Part shown: one piece after another, positions 22,511-33,975 of the stretch
Layout: each line of letters opens with the position of its first letter
How positions within the stretch are numbered: position 1 is the first letter of the stretch
NCBI GenBank assembly: GCA_964059195.1
Contig: CAXKWD010000007.1
Coordinates: forward strand, 26,609,023-26,673,022
Length of the DNA: 64,000 bases
Direction of reading: 5' to 3'
Source: Ectobius pallidus
Lineage: Eukaryota; Arthropoda; Insecta; Blattodea; Ectobiidae
Notes under the pieces: model-generated
Databases searched by the model: none
What the model saw: the letters and a program-made list of their open reading frames with translations, nothing else
Told to the model about the DNA's origin: nothing
Position numbers and translations under genes: made by a program

Positions 22511-22764
22511 CTCTGCGTCAGATTTTTATGGTGATGCTAACTCGCTGGATTATTGTGAGAGGGTCAACTTCAATATTCTTATTAGTGACTTGTAAGAAAT
22601 TATTCTTGCCAAGGTAACAACTTTGTCTTTACGTTTGAATCCAACTTTCCCAAATGTCTGGTTTTCTGTGTTAACCACTCCTTCTGTTCACAGTTCCTTG
22701 GAAATTTAACAATTGACTTAATAGCCTCCAACAATCCCACTGCTAAAGGAACTATTTTGTCAGT

Positions 22765-22990
22765 AACGGGGAACTGATCTCGTGCAAGTGCAAGATGGGC
22801 TGCGCTGGGAGCAGCAGCTGCCGCAAAACTGGGCTGAAATCCTCAGCTTTGTGCGCTTTCTGCAGGGGAAAAATTCTGCCGCAATGTGCCCACACCCCAG
22901 AATGACAGTTCTTCAAGTGAAGATGAAGACATCACCCCACCCTCGACTTCCCAGGTCCCATACCATCCCATACCAGGAACCTCACACATG
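22765..22990 (+). pseudogene. Mirror-image copy of the Cys-rich C-terminus
   Basis: Plus-strand sequence at about 22,768 encodes LISCKCKMGCAGSSSCRKTG and then ALCAFCRGKN. This keeps the second half of the CXC-like cysteine cluster that is deleted in the minus-strand copy at about 21,310. Downstream it repeats the acidic SSSSEDED-type region, now frame-shifted. It is the inner end of the right inverted arm and not a separate gene. Comparing the arms shows each has decayed differently. Confidence 0.8.
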
Positions 22991-25239
22991 GTTTAAATAT
23001 GCCTGTTGGTTTAAAAGTAAATACATTTTTATGAAATATTCGGCTTAAATATTTTTGTCTGGCAAAATCCAACTCCCATACACACATATACACACAAATA
23101 GTTTCTATACACAGTTATAAGACATTATCCGCCAATATGTTACCACAAAATTAAGGTGTTGGTGGAGGAAACGATGATACTCAACTTTCACCCAAAAAAA
23201 AAAACATTTTTAATCTTTTCGGTGTTTGTCATTTATGACGAAACTATCTGAGCTACAAGGACGAACTATAGCTCAATTAAAGATTATTAAATTGCCTACA
23301 ACTTGTTCGCTTGACTTTTCTGTAGGACGTGTCATTTTGTCGGAATTCAGTTCGAAACACGAAGAAAACTTAAAATTTTAACTTTTTGGGAAAAAAGGTC
23401 AATCTTGGAAATCCGTATCTCGGTAACTATACAACTTACAAAAACGATTTTGATCTCATATTTTAGAAAATTTAATTTACTTTGAAAAAGCTAAGAACGA
23501 TTCTTTCCAACAAACGCATAGTTTAGGAGATATTGTCGAACAACCGAAACAATTCCGAAAAAAACCGGTTTATTTCAACGCCATTCCGCGAGCACAGGTT
23601 TCTGAGGGTTGCAAAATTCTGGATTTGTGATCCCAGTAATGGTCCTAAACTCCCCTCCAAAAATCATTAATACTCCATTTAATGTAAGTTCTGATGTAAA
23701 ATTTGACTGGGCTACATGTCAGCACTGTTAGGCCTATCTTCATAAATGAAAAGCTGCAGCTTACGGCTTAATTGAGGGCTGAAATATGTTTTGTTGCTTA
23801 AAAGAGAAAGTTAGGTAATACCACATCCTCGAACTGGACATCCTGTCAGCGGGAAACAGTACCTCTATTTCCAATACACAAAACAATTGGGTTAGAAATT
23901 AAGTACTTGTAAATAGAATCGTAAAAAGGAAAATGTGATAACAAACCGAATCTTTGATCATGATAAAGAGTATTGTTTCAATGTAGCAGTATTAATCCGT
24001 ATGGAACTTCGTAAAAGTGATAACATTATCTGATTGGTAACATTATCCGCGATTACATTAAGCGGCGTTAACTTTATTCCGCAGCGCGTGATTCCCAAGT
24101 GATGTCTTGAAACATTTACCGATATCATGAACTAAACTTCTAGCCTCAACGCTCCAAGGTCCAAAAGTCTCAAGAGTGAAACAATAGAGAATTGGTTGTC
24201 GATATTGTCTTGGTATTTATTCCTTTTTATTTTCACAGTTGATTCTGCAGCAGAACCTGCAACTTGCGGAGATGTGGGAAGCTGGTATCTCACAGAAATG
24301 ATTCTTCCGTAAATAAATTGACAGTCAACCAGAATATTTACAAAACGATGTAATTGCATAGCCTATGATTTTTATGAGTAGGATACAAAAATATCGCGAG
24401 AGGTTCAAACTTTATCGATAAATTCATGAGCAATCAAGATGGTATGTATAAGCTGCATACAGGCCTATGAGCAAAAGGAGACTTGACAATGCACAATTTT
24501 ATGTGCGAAGTGTTTTAGATCTCATATAATAATAAATATAATATGAACACTAGATATTATTAGTAGGTATATTAGTCTACCAAAGAATTTTTTTTAAAAA
24601 TAAAACAGTGTTAGTAATAATCGCACGCAGCGCTAATATACCTATATTGACTGTCTCGCCATCGGCAATCTCGCTTACAATGATATAATTAGCTATGTGT
24701 TTTATTTTTTGTGGTTTTACTTAGCCTTGGCATGTCTAATTCTGTAAGTAATTCTGTAATTATGTAATAGTCACAATAAATAGGCTATAACTCGAGGTCG
24801 TTGCTTGTGAATTTATCGATAAAATATGGGCCTGTCGTTACATTACTTATAATAAAAAGCGGGAAAATCTTCCGAGTAATTCTATTGTAACATCCTTGAG
24901 TCACATAAGTATAAATAGAAAGCTAATGAGTAAGATTTGCAGTTCGGCATTATTAAGGTTAGTATCTTTCTACAATATATTTAAATCTTATATTTTTCCA
25001 TATGTATTCTAACTTCATCCTACGTTCATACTCTGGTCTTACTGGGAAATGAAGATGTCATGCCAGAATCATGTCGAATTGCATCTTCTGAATTAATTCT
25101 ACAACATACTGAGCAACCTTATGGAAAAAGAATTCTCTAAACAAGACACCAACAAGGATTCTTCGGACGAAGTACCAGAATAGGCCTAACCAGTATTCCC
25201 AACAGAATACAGCTTAAACGATCTGTTATAAGCAGGAAT

Positions 25240-25950
25240 GACATGTCATATTTTTATTGGTGCTGCATAGACATTGCCAATTTGTAGATAAATCTTAATC
25301 ATGACCTCTGGATAACAGAAATGCATTTTTATTAGGTCATTTTTTGCCATTTTATGCAATTTTATATTTTTAGGGCATTTATTTCAATTTTACGTCATTA
25401 TTTTGTCATTTTCGTGTCATTTGTTTCCTTATTTAGCCATTTTCATGCATTGAGTGTATTAACTTTTTTTCGTCGCTAGCGGTGCTGTCATTGAAGTGTT
25501 GTTTGCTTAATGCAATAAGGACATACTCTTTGTTAAAATGTTGTCATGTCTCTGCCGGAAATGAGAATAAAAGAAACGCCAACATTTTATATTATTTACT
25601 GTTGTTATTAGATTGACTTGGCAACAGAGTCTGCCACCTGCTTGGATTTGAGAGTGCAAACTACTGTTTACCCTCAATAAACAATAAAATAATCCGGCAG
25701 ACCGCAAAAGGAAATGCCGAAGTTTGACTCGCCACTCGCCAGTATAAATTTCCGTGAGAAAATAACATTCACAACATTAAAATTATTTACAGTTTTTACA
25801 ATTATGTACACATTAGTCTATAACTTTATGTGCACAAAAATAATTTTATAAATAAAATATCAGTTTTTAGGTAATATTTTATAATCATTAAGTCATTTTC
25901 TTGAAAATTTAGGGTCATTTTATAAGCCATTTTTTAAACAATTTTAGGGC
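25240..25950 (+). mobile_element. hAT-like GGGCCCGGATTCT element, copy 2 (ends eroded)
   Basis: This is the copy-B counterpart of 5,940-6,701. The left terminus has lost most of CAGGGCCCGGATTCT (only CAGGAATGACATG remains) and the right end stops at AGGGCCCT. The interior is well aligned. The insertion predates the duplication and the ends decayed later in copy B. Confidence 0.8.
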
Positions 25951-26906
25951 CCTACTCAACAAAACATATGAAGGCGAAAATATCTCCAGACAATATAATT
26001 TGATTTAAATAATGCACGCTTTGTGATCTTTTTATAGGCCTAATTAATATTCCAAATAAGACTCTCAACACAACTTTATTGGTGCAGTGACATTTGGAGA
26101 TTACAAACATTCAGGGCCGTAGCTAGGCGGTGGCTAGGTGGGCGACCGCCAAGGGCGCAGGGTCGAAGGGCGCAAAATTAACCATGAAAAATCCCGTTTT
26201 TTTTTAGGCTGGTGCAATTTATCAAGCAATATAAATTCCACGTTAGTGGAAGAAATCTTTCAGGTTATTAAAAATTAATGCACGTGAACTATCTATACCT
26301 ATAGTATTATGCCGATTGTCTACAAGCAAAAAGCAGTCATGCAAAGTCCTTTAATTAACACGATTCATATTGACAGAGTAAAACATAAATCATGAACAGT
26401 ATGGAAAGATATAACGACAATGAAAATTAATATGTACGTTATTATTGTGATGAAAGTGGTTCAACTCAATCCCTTTCCAGCTGATTGTCGTCCTCAGTGC
26501 TACTACTGTCGGCAGGATTGATTACAAAGCGATCAACAATGGCATCGCTCATACTGTTACATGCTACATGCAAAAATGATTGACCAACTATATTATTCCA
26601 ACAGAAAAAGCCGAATGTGCAGATCTCAATTCCTTTTGTTATTACTATTTTATTATAAATTAAGTGTGAACTAAAATTTCTTATTTTAAAAATGTTTAGT
26701 TTTTTAAATCACACAATGTATTAATGTACATTAAAATTAATTTCTGTAACTTTACATTGAATAATGTGTTGTGATCCGCGGCCGATGCACGCTCTGCCAA
26801 CTGGCAGTACACATGCTGTTTGTTTTGATCAAGTTCCCTTCTAAGGCCGGCGCTGATATTATAGTCGCTGCTATTATTTTTAATTATATTATACTGTATT
26901 ATTATT

Positions 26907-28012
26907 AGGGCCCCGATTCTGATGACCTAAAATTGTTTGAAAAATTACCTAAAAAATGACCCTAAAATTTAAAGAAAATGACTTAATAATTATAAAAAAA
27001 TGACCTAAAAACTGATATTTTATTTATAAAAAGTTATTATTGTGCACACAAAATTATAGAATAATTTGTACATAATTGTTAAAACCTTAAATTCAGAGAG
27101 GATGTTGTAGGTCTAAAAAACTTTGATTTTTGCTGTGAATATTCTTTCCTTACGGAAATTTATACTGGCACTGAGGCACTGGCGAGTCAAACTTCAGCAT
27201 TTCCTTTTGCGGTCTGCCGGATTATATTGTTTATTGAGGGTAAACAGTAGTTTGCACTCTCAAATACAAGCAGGTGGCAGACTCTGGTGCCAAGTCAATC
27301 TAATAATACAACATTTTGGCGTTCCTTCGATTCTCGTTTCCGACTGAGACATGACAACACTTCAACATAGAGTGTGTCCTTCTTGCATTAAACAAACACT
27401 TCAAAGACAGCACACTGGGGACGAAATAAATGCCCAAAAATATAAAATTGCATACAATGTCAAAAAAAAAATCCCTTTAGGCAAGCCTACAGGCTGTGGT
27501 AGATTTCAAAGTGCTTTTGGTTTAATTTACTGTCGCTGCGTAGCACTCTTCTTCTTTAGCCTTGGCATGATAAACCCGCAATAATAATTGCAAAAAAGAG
27601 GAAAGAGCACTTTTTCAAACATCCAAATCTCGCCTTAAATGAGATCTATCGAGAAACTAGTTATTGATTTGTAGAGTACTCATTAAGAGCTTTTCAATGA
27701 TACCCCACAAGACGTGGTTTCAAAAATTTCGAATTTCCATCCCCCCCACCCCCACTCGTACCCCCAAAACCCCCGAATCGTTGGTGTCACTGTGAACTCC
27801 ATAGGGAGTACTCTAATTTATTCACACAAAGTTTCCCTCTATACTTCATAGGGGCCGAGATAAAAATGTTTTAAAATTTCAACCCCCTCCCCAATTTTGC
27901 TCATTAACGAACTTGTCCGAACTATTGGGCCTAGAAATAACATATTAAAATTTGGTTCAAATATCTTCAAAATTACGGCCGCTAGTGTGTAAAGATATAT
28001 ATATAAAAATTA

Positions 28013-28069
<57 letters not shown>

Positions 28070-28318
28070 AATTTTTTTTTGAACGGGCGGTGGTTTCGTA
28101 CTTAGGGAAGCATGAAACGTAAAGATATGAAAGAATTTTTCTAAAATCATGACATGGTATCCATTGCAATAGGTAGATTTTTCTTCGAAATCTACCTAAA
28201 ATGACCTAATAAAAATGCATTTCTATAATCTAGAGGCCATGATTATGATTTATCTAAAAATTGGCAATATCTATGCAGCATCAATGAAAAGATGACATGT
28301 CATTAGAATCCGGGCTCT
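26907..28318 (-). mobile_element. hAT-like GGGCCCGGATTCT element, copy 3 (nested)
   Basis: Reverse-oriented relative of 5,940-6,701. The ends read AGGGCCCCGATTCTGATGAC at the left and GACATGTCATTAGAATCCGG at the right, flanked by ATTATTAT-type repeats. It is longer than copy 1 because of unrelated sequence at about 27,430-28,170 that includes a (TA)n tract. Open frames across it are shadows. Confidence 0.75.
28017..28067. repeat. (TA)n microsatellite
   Basis: About 25 uninterrupted TA units. The Tyr/Ile run in the minus-strand open frame at 27,957-28,169 is just this tract. Confidence 0.97.
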
Positions 28319-28845
28319 GATTATTATTGTATTTTTTAACTAAGCGATTTTTAAATTAAACAGTGAAACAATATTAATGTTTGTGTTGTTTCGTCTCTTG
28401 TTGATGTTGGCGTTGCTTCTGTTGTATAGGTAAGAATGATTTCAGTAAAAAAAGTGCCAACTAAAACTACCATGACCATCATAGCTTAGTCTACATTATT
28501 AGTTTTGATCTATTGGGCAGTGGTTTTTTAAAGAAATGGGACCAAAAAAATCCTTCTGCAAGCGAATTTAAGAAAATCAGTTTTACAGAAATTTAAAAAA
28601 AATTGTTCATTTGGAGGGCGCAGATTTGTCAAACTCGCCAAGGGCGCAGAAGGACCTTGCTACGGCCCTGCAAACATTAGGTTAAGAACTGTGCACGTTG
28701 GACATGTGCTTATTAACAACACCTATAGGCTATATAGGCCTAGTATGACATGGTTCTACGCTGGCAATTTTGATTCTTATTTTTTAATAAATCATTGTAT
28801 TTGTGTAAAAGACGATCCAAATTTGTGTTGTTGTTGGTAATAACT

Positions 28846-29486
28846 AGGGTTCGGATGTTTATGACCTAAGAGTAGAAAATATAACTGCAAATGTGCCCTT
28901 AAAATTGACTAAATATGACTCCAAAATATGACCCAATAAAAAACATAGTCTTTAAAAATAAATGTTCCAATTTAAAAAATTTAATTACACTAAATTATTA
29001 CATCACATGAATTCAAACAGATAATCTCTTTTTAAGAATTTTGGTGATTTACAGTTTTAGTTGTAATGAACTCCTAATTTTAAAGAATTTGTTCCTGTTT
29101 GCTCGTTTCATTAGCTTCAATGTCCAAATGTTTTGTAGATCAAATGTATCGCTATAAAATATGAACAATTATATTAATTTTAAAATTAAGTTGCCTATTA
29201 AATGGGCATAAACATGAAATTAATGACAAAACTTTCAAATTTAACTCGACCCTTTTAGTGCATGTAGGCCTACTTTATAAATTATAACTGTGCTCCTTTA
29301 CGGAATTTATAATTGAAATATGACAAATTACACCAAAATGTGACCAATGCCATAAAAATACCCAAAATATGACTTTATATGCAAAATAACAACGGTCCTA
29401 GAGGGAAAACAACTGTGCAATTCGTGTTTAATTTGTGTTTGCCGCGAGAAAGGCGATCAAGATAAAAATATGTCTTGAAAATCCGA
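28846..29486. mobile_element. TAGGGTTCGGATG MITE, copy 2
   Basis: Sister of 11,495-12,105 at the same site in copy B. The left end is intact and the right end is mutated (AAAATCCGACACGTAG in place of CATCCGAACCCTA). Confidence 0.8.
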
Positions 29487-29680
29487 CACGTAGATACATA
29501 AAAATCTTTACATATAAATGTTGTAACTGTTTGTACAAAGTCTACCAGTCTGTTCAATAAGGTTAGTTTCCTTTTCTTTATGAATTGGTATAAGGAGTCA
29601 CATTTTAAATAAATTCTATATATTCTCCCCTTTAGATCAATATAAAGTTTATCAATTACATAGACTAAGTATAACTCGAT

Positions 29681-30159
29681 CGGTAAGCCCTGAACCAAAC
29701 ACGATCAGATAGCTTATCGTCCGCCGGTAGCAATGGAGTAGGAGCAGAAGAGAATGCATCTACTGTAGGCCTACTATTCATTCCAAAATATGCGGTTCAT
29801 AATAGCCCGTAACTATTGAAAACTAAAATAAAGTGAATAAAGTATTTTTTTTTTTTTAGTTATGAAATATTATTTAAGTAATGAATGCTGTGAGGATAAC
29901 TAAGATGTCTTTACATGGTCTACGACAAAACCTATACTGAATAGGTTTTGCCATTTTAGGTTAAGTTAGGTTAGGTTAGATTAGATGACATCTTGCGGCG
30001 ATTTTTGAGAATACGGCAAAACCTATGGTGAAAAAAAAAGGTTTGCGGTCTGTACAGTATGAACTAGGAAAGAACATCACATGCTATGAAGGTCAGGCAG
30101 GTCTAGATTTCGTCATCTTAGACTACTGCGCAGCCGTTTGTTTGTCTCAGGTCTTACCG
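29681..30159. mobile_element. Small TIR element carrying TTAGG-like repeats
   Basis: A 479-bp block is absent from copy A. Its ends, CGGTAAGCCCTGAACCAAAC and the complement of CGGTAAGACCTGAGACAAAC, are inverted repeats. Inside, 29,956-29,985 reads as six 5-mers of the TTAGG type (TTAGG, TTAAG, TTAGG, TTAGG, TTAGA, TTAGA), flanked by GGTTTTGCC/GGCAAAACC inverted words. TTAGG is the usual insect telomere repeat. The target duplication is unclear. Confidence 0.65.
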
Positions 30160-30605
30160 AACGAATTACATAAACCTTACCCATAGTTACCTGATTTGTA
30201 GTAGATGAAATTTTCTGTTGGTCTAGATATGAAGAGCGTTGCTGTTGGCAGGAGTAAAGAGAAGCAAGGAGCTCATTTCAATATTAAATACCCATTCAAA
30301 GGAGCTGCTTACTTCTCTCTACTCCCTGCAATTCCTTGGGTGCTGTAGATCCAATGAGACGTAGACCTAAATACTCAACAACATCAGCATGGCTCCAGTA
30401 TTAAGCTGAAATACTACGCAAAGGAAAAGAGAATTACGCATTCATTGTTATTTGAATTTTAAACCAGCCAGGATTATATTGAATTACACTGGTTACATAT
30501 TTTAGCCTTAAACAGCGTGTTCAAAATGCAATGTCCAAACTGCTATGGATGATAAAAGGTACTAAAATAAACATGTTTTCTTATAACTAGTCGCTCTCCA
30601 ATTTA

Positions 30606-31046
30606 GTGCAGTTATTCATTGCATGGCCAGGCGGTTTCAAAGGAACAAACTATTAAGTCGGTGTTTCTTTTATGTTAATCGGTCTTGACTTCCTCTTTCG
30701 AAAACAAAAGCAACGTTGCAATATTCTCTCATTGTTATCACTGACCTTAGTTCTTCCCTCTAAATAATCAATTCACAAGTGTTATTGTTTACTCTATCTA
30801 GATCTTGCAACCTCGCGTTTCACTCCACGCGGAGTTGACGAGTAGCTGTCACAGCCGTCGCAGGACATTCTTAGATTTTGATTGGCTGGGGATGAAGTTG
30901 AATTATTTATGAATTTCTGTCAGTTTAAATGGTGGGGTATTGGTTAGCTGATTGGTGAGGTAAAATAAAGAACATGGGTTGACCTGTCGGCAAACTTTTC
31001 CTCCTAACAAAAGGAAGCCGCCTGGCCATGCAATGAATAACTGGAC
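30606..31046. mobile_element. GTCCAGTTATTC MITE, copy 2
   Basis: Copy-B sister of 13,390-13,775 with inverted ends GTGCAGTTATTCATTGCATG and the complement of GTCCAGTTATTCATTGCATG. It keeps ~60 bp lost from copy A. Confidence 0.85.
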
Positions 31047-31215
31047 TATAGCCTACGTTTCTACAGGTTCTGCAATGAGGTTCACGATGACCACTTTATT
31101 GTAACTGAATACTGATTTCCACAATAAAATAATGAAAAAACATGTTATATCGTTTTATTTTCAGTCATACCCGATATTTCTCATTTTGTATTGCATGAAG
31201 AAAGTTATGCACTTA

Positions 31216-32212
31216 ATCCAATTTCCAACCAATAATTCTTTAACAGCACGTGTTCATTTTAGTCTCCTCTATCATCCCTAGCAGTTTGGTCATTGAATTT
31301 TTGAACACTCTGTATAAGGTGGAAAAACGTAACCAGCACAATACATACCGGTAATTCAAATTTTAATATCACTGTTGTGTTTTTTCCTTACTAGCATGGG
31401 TTCAGTAGATGAAATGTCAGCAGACCTACTATCTCCACATCAGCATATTTCCAGTTGATTCGCAAAAACAACAGCCCTATCTCCTTTAATATATTGACTG
31501 ATTTGGTGTATTTTCTTCAGGGTTAATACCAAAAGTAGTATTATTCATTTTAGCTTTTCTTTCTTATAAACTGCCAATTAGTTTTGGATTTATGAGAGCA
31601 CTGATTTATATGATCACTATAGAATTACCCTTAGCTCCCCTTAACATTTTTTTGTATTCCTGATTCATTTTCACATAATCGTTTCCTGTTTGTTTATATA
31701 AGTTAAGCTAAATTATTTAAAACTTATTTTTTTAAAAGCCCTATGTCCTTTAGTAAACCAACATAGCCTATTGTATGAATTTTACATTTCATTTTTACCT
31801 GATTAAGAGGAAAACATTTTTAAAACAATCAATAACTACCTCCATAAACGTCTTAAAAGCTTCCTCTACCACAATAAGACATCCTGGTATAGGATATAAA
31901 ATTCCAGTCCAAATTTGTCATGGTTCTAGTAACCTTTGAAAAATTTAGTTCTGGTTAGGCCTATGTCGTGGTAGGATCAAACCTAGTTTTTTCCTCTTTA
32001 TCATATTTTAAAGCTAATACAATGCCAAGTGGTCATCAACATGTAAGTTAAGAGATTTTATTTCATATCTGTCGATATAGTAAGAAGTGAAGAAGTAGCC
32101 TAACCTATACAGGCTTTTAGCCTGGTAGGAAACAAACTGGAAGGTATTTACATTACCGAATTAGGGGCAGTGACCATACGCATTGTTGGCTAAACGAGCT
32201 TAATGTCCACTG
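31216..32212. other. Unique AT-rich stretch, nothing identified
   Basis: After the end of the duplication there is about 1 kb without recognisable repeat ends, conserved open frames or RNA genes. Confidence 0.6.
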
Positions 32213-32490
32213 AGGATGCTACATTTCAACTTACTACAGAAATATTGGAAGCGTTAGATAAAAAAGAAATATGCTCTGGGAAATGTCTGCGACTTAGCTA
32301 AAGCATTTGACTATAGACTATTAATAATGCAATTTTACTTAAAAAACTGGATCTTTATGGGTTGGATAATTTAACATTAAAGTGGTTCAAATCATACCTG
32401 TCTGAAAGAACTCAAAAGTTGGAATTGGAAATGAATCTAACTTAGGGGTTGTTACCTCAGGGATCGATACTAGGAGCTTTGCTTTCACAG
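32213..32490 (+). pseudogene. LINE reverse-transcriptase fragment, frameshifted
   Basis: Three adjacent frames give the central part of a non-LTR reverse transcriptase: TTEILEALDKKE, then DLAKAFD, then NNAILLKKLDLYGLDNLTLK with WFKSYLSERTQ, then PQGSILGALL. LAKAFD and PQGS are conserved RT blocks; the catalytic YxDD block downstream is missing. At least three frame changes and stops show it is long dead. The style fits Jockey/CR1-type LINEs, but the clade is uncertain. It ends abruptly at a (GAA)n tract. Confidence 0.87.
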
Positions 32491-32508
32491 GGGTGGAAGA
32501 GAAGATAG

Positions 32509-32583
32509 AAGAAGAAGAAGAAGAAGAAGAAGAAGAAGAAGAAGAAGAAGAAGAGGAGGAGGAGGAGGAGGAGGAGGAGGAGG
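32509..32583. repeat. (GAA)n then (GGA)n microsatellite
   Basis: About 15 GAA units change to about 10 GGA units without a break. The poly-Ser open frame on the minus strand (32,387-32,626) is produced by this tract. Confidence 0.97.
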
Positions 32584-32639
32584 AATATGAGCCAATTGCT
32601 GGAATCTCCCGCCCCAGGAAAGTCAAAACAACATTTTCT

Positions 32640-33970
32640 TATGAATAGTTTTACGTAAAACTAAATGTTACGATAAAAAAACTCGGTTGTTAGTCTTTTT
32701 TTCAAATCTTGGTTGTAATATGATACTTAGAATCAACTAGTTTAGTCAATTAATGTATTTTCCATTACAAGTAGGCCTGGTCTACTATAGGCCTACTTGT
32801 ACTGTGATCGGATTTGGATGTTTAATATATAATTGTCCTCTCAGCATGTTTCACACTGTAAATACAAAATACTTTAAAGAAAATTTACTGCTCTACGACA
32901 TCTTTTATGCTGTACAACTGAACCGCTAGAAGGCAAGTTCGTCGAAAAGCGAGAGGCAAAAATGAGTTTCACGAAAATTTTCTATTTTCGCTGGCGGATA
33001 TCTCGAAAACTAATGGGAATACAAAAAATGGTAAAGAATCAATCTTGTAGAAAATTTTATCAGCTTGAATTTCCAATAAGATAACATTTTCTCTACGATA
33101 CACCGTTGTTTAGATATAAGCGATAAACTAAAGAAATGGACCTTCTACGTGCCCCATTCATTCATTCATTCATTCATTTTTATCGTTTTGAACATACACA
33201 TGTTGTCAGATACGTCATACACTATAAACACATATATGTATAGGCTAATTATTTGATACATAAAACATCCTAAATCAAAATCCTCTTACATTTTCCCACC
33301 TAAATACTGTTTTATATTATAATAAGCTTCATTTAGTAGCCGTTCCTTCAGCTTTGTTTTAAGCTCACCTGAAAGGCCCAGGGGCGTTTGGTATGTTCAC
33401 TTCCTAACTTCCCGAAACACAGTTATAAAGTAAAAAATTCTGTTACCGACCACGTCCTCTGAGCATTCATTGACTGGACTTACAGGTCTAGACCTACACT
33501 ACAAACATAACATGCAAGACTAAACAACTATAAAACGAAATGACGAAGGTAAGGAATAACTCGAAACCAGTCATTCCACATGGGCCTAATAGGCTAGGCC
33601 TAATTTGTAAATACTTTTAAAAATCGTAAATGTTGCTATGAACATTTTATTGTGAGAGATTGCTCAGATTATTCTGTAAAAAAAGAAAAGCGTATATATT
33701 TTATTTTAATTTATTTTACCTTTTAAATTAAGGTAATTTATTTGGCCTTATTTAGTTGTATGGCATACGAAGGTGTTTTCTAATGTAGACGGCAGCAGAC
33801 AGACAGAAAGCTCCTGGTGAATGTATAAGTAATATTCAACCAGAGACTTTTAGTCTATCCGCCACTGCAACTCAGGAATCCAGGGGAGTGATCGGTGAAA
33901 GCATGGGTGCCAGAGGAAAACATTTTTGCTTGAAATCACAAATATTTGCTGCGACGTATAGGACAGCTAC
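32640..33970. other. Non-coding stretch with (TTCA)n
   Basis: A TTCA tract lies at about 33,156-33,178. A GGCGGATATCTCGAAAAC-type word near 32,992 is of a kind often found in transposon remnants. No gene or clear element boundary was seen. Confidence 0.55.
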
Positions 33971-33975
33971 TAAAA

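Larger units (their letters stand above)
20502..23712. mobile_element. Nested TIR element with long inverted arms and PIN/CXC gene relic
   Basis: Termini GCCCAGTCAAATGTTACA and the complement of GCCCAGTCAAATTTTACA are each flanked by TA (20,500-20,501 and 23,713-23,714). The relative at 46,288-46,665 reads through this point without the insert. The inverted similarity continues inward for about 900 bp on each side (about 20,502-21,420 with 22,765-23,712), so both arms carry the 3' end of the encoded gene in mirror image. The middle holds the minus-strand pseudogene at 21,205-22,510. TA duplication plus these termini and this protein do not match a transposon superfamily that I can name. Confidence 0.8.
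20118..24074. mobile_element. pogo/Tigger-like element with TA target duplication
   Basis: The ends CAGTGCATGCCGCTTATTGTG and (complement of the right end) AAGTTAACGCCGCTTAATGTAA are imperfect inverted repeats of the CAGT..CCGCTTAT type used by pogo/Tigger elements. Each end is flanked by TA (20,116-20,117 and 24,075-24,076). Copy A has a single TA at the same site. A second, shorter family member ends at 46,665. Its own transposase was not seen; the interior is dominated by the later insertion at 20,502-23,712. Confidence 0.8.
26112..28670. mobile_element. hAT element with perfect 8-bp TSD, private to copy B
   Basis: The termini CAGGGCCGTAGCTAGG and the complement of CAGGGCCGTAGCAAGG are classic hAT ends. 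The flanks are exact CAAACATT repeats (26,104-26,111 and 28,671-28,678). Copy A has a single CAAACATT at about 6,879. Subterminal AAGGGCGCA words recur inside both ends. The element has no recognisable transposase and was itself hit by the element at 26,907-28,318. Confidence 0.95.
13946..31215. repeat. Tandem segmental duplication, copy B
   Basis: This is the second copy of the unit described for 1-13,945, about 3 kb longer because it carries more insertions. The start is set by the return of the sequence found at base 1 (at about 13,990), and the end by loss of similarity after the MITE tail near 31,205. Private insertions are at 14,479-15,488, 15,631-15,700, 16,242-16,841, part of 17,010-17,590, 19,400-19,712, 20,118-24,074, 26,112-28,670 and 29,681-30,159. 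A block equivalent to 2,215-2,865 of copy A is present in the opposite orientation at about 17,595-18,490. Confidence 0.88.

Noticed and set aside
27957..28169. Tyr/Ile-repeat protein on the minus strand
   Set aside because: It is the translation of a (TA)n microsatellite inside a non-autonomous element.
32387..32626. Poly-Ser protein on the minus strand
   Set aside because: It is the translation of a (GAA)n/(GGA)n microsatellite.
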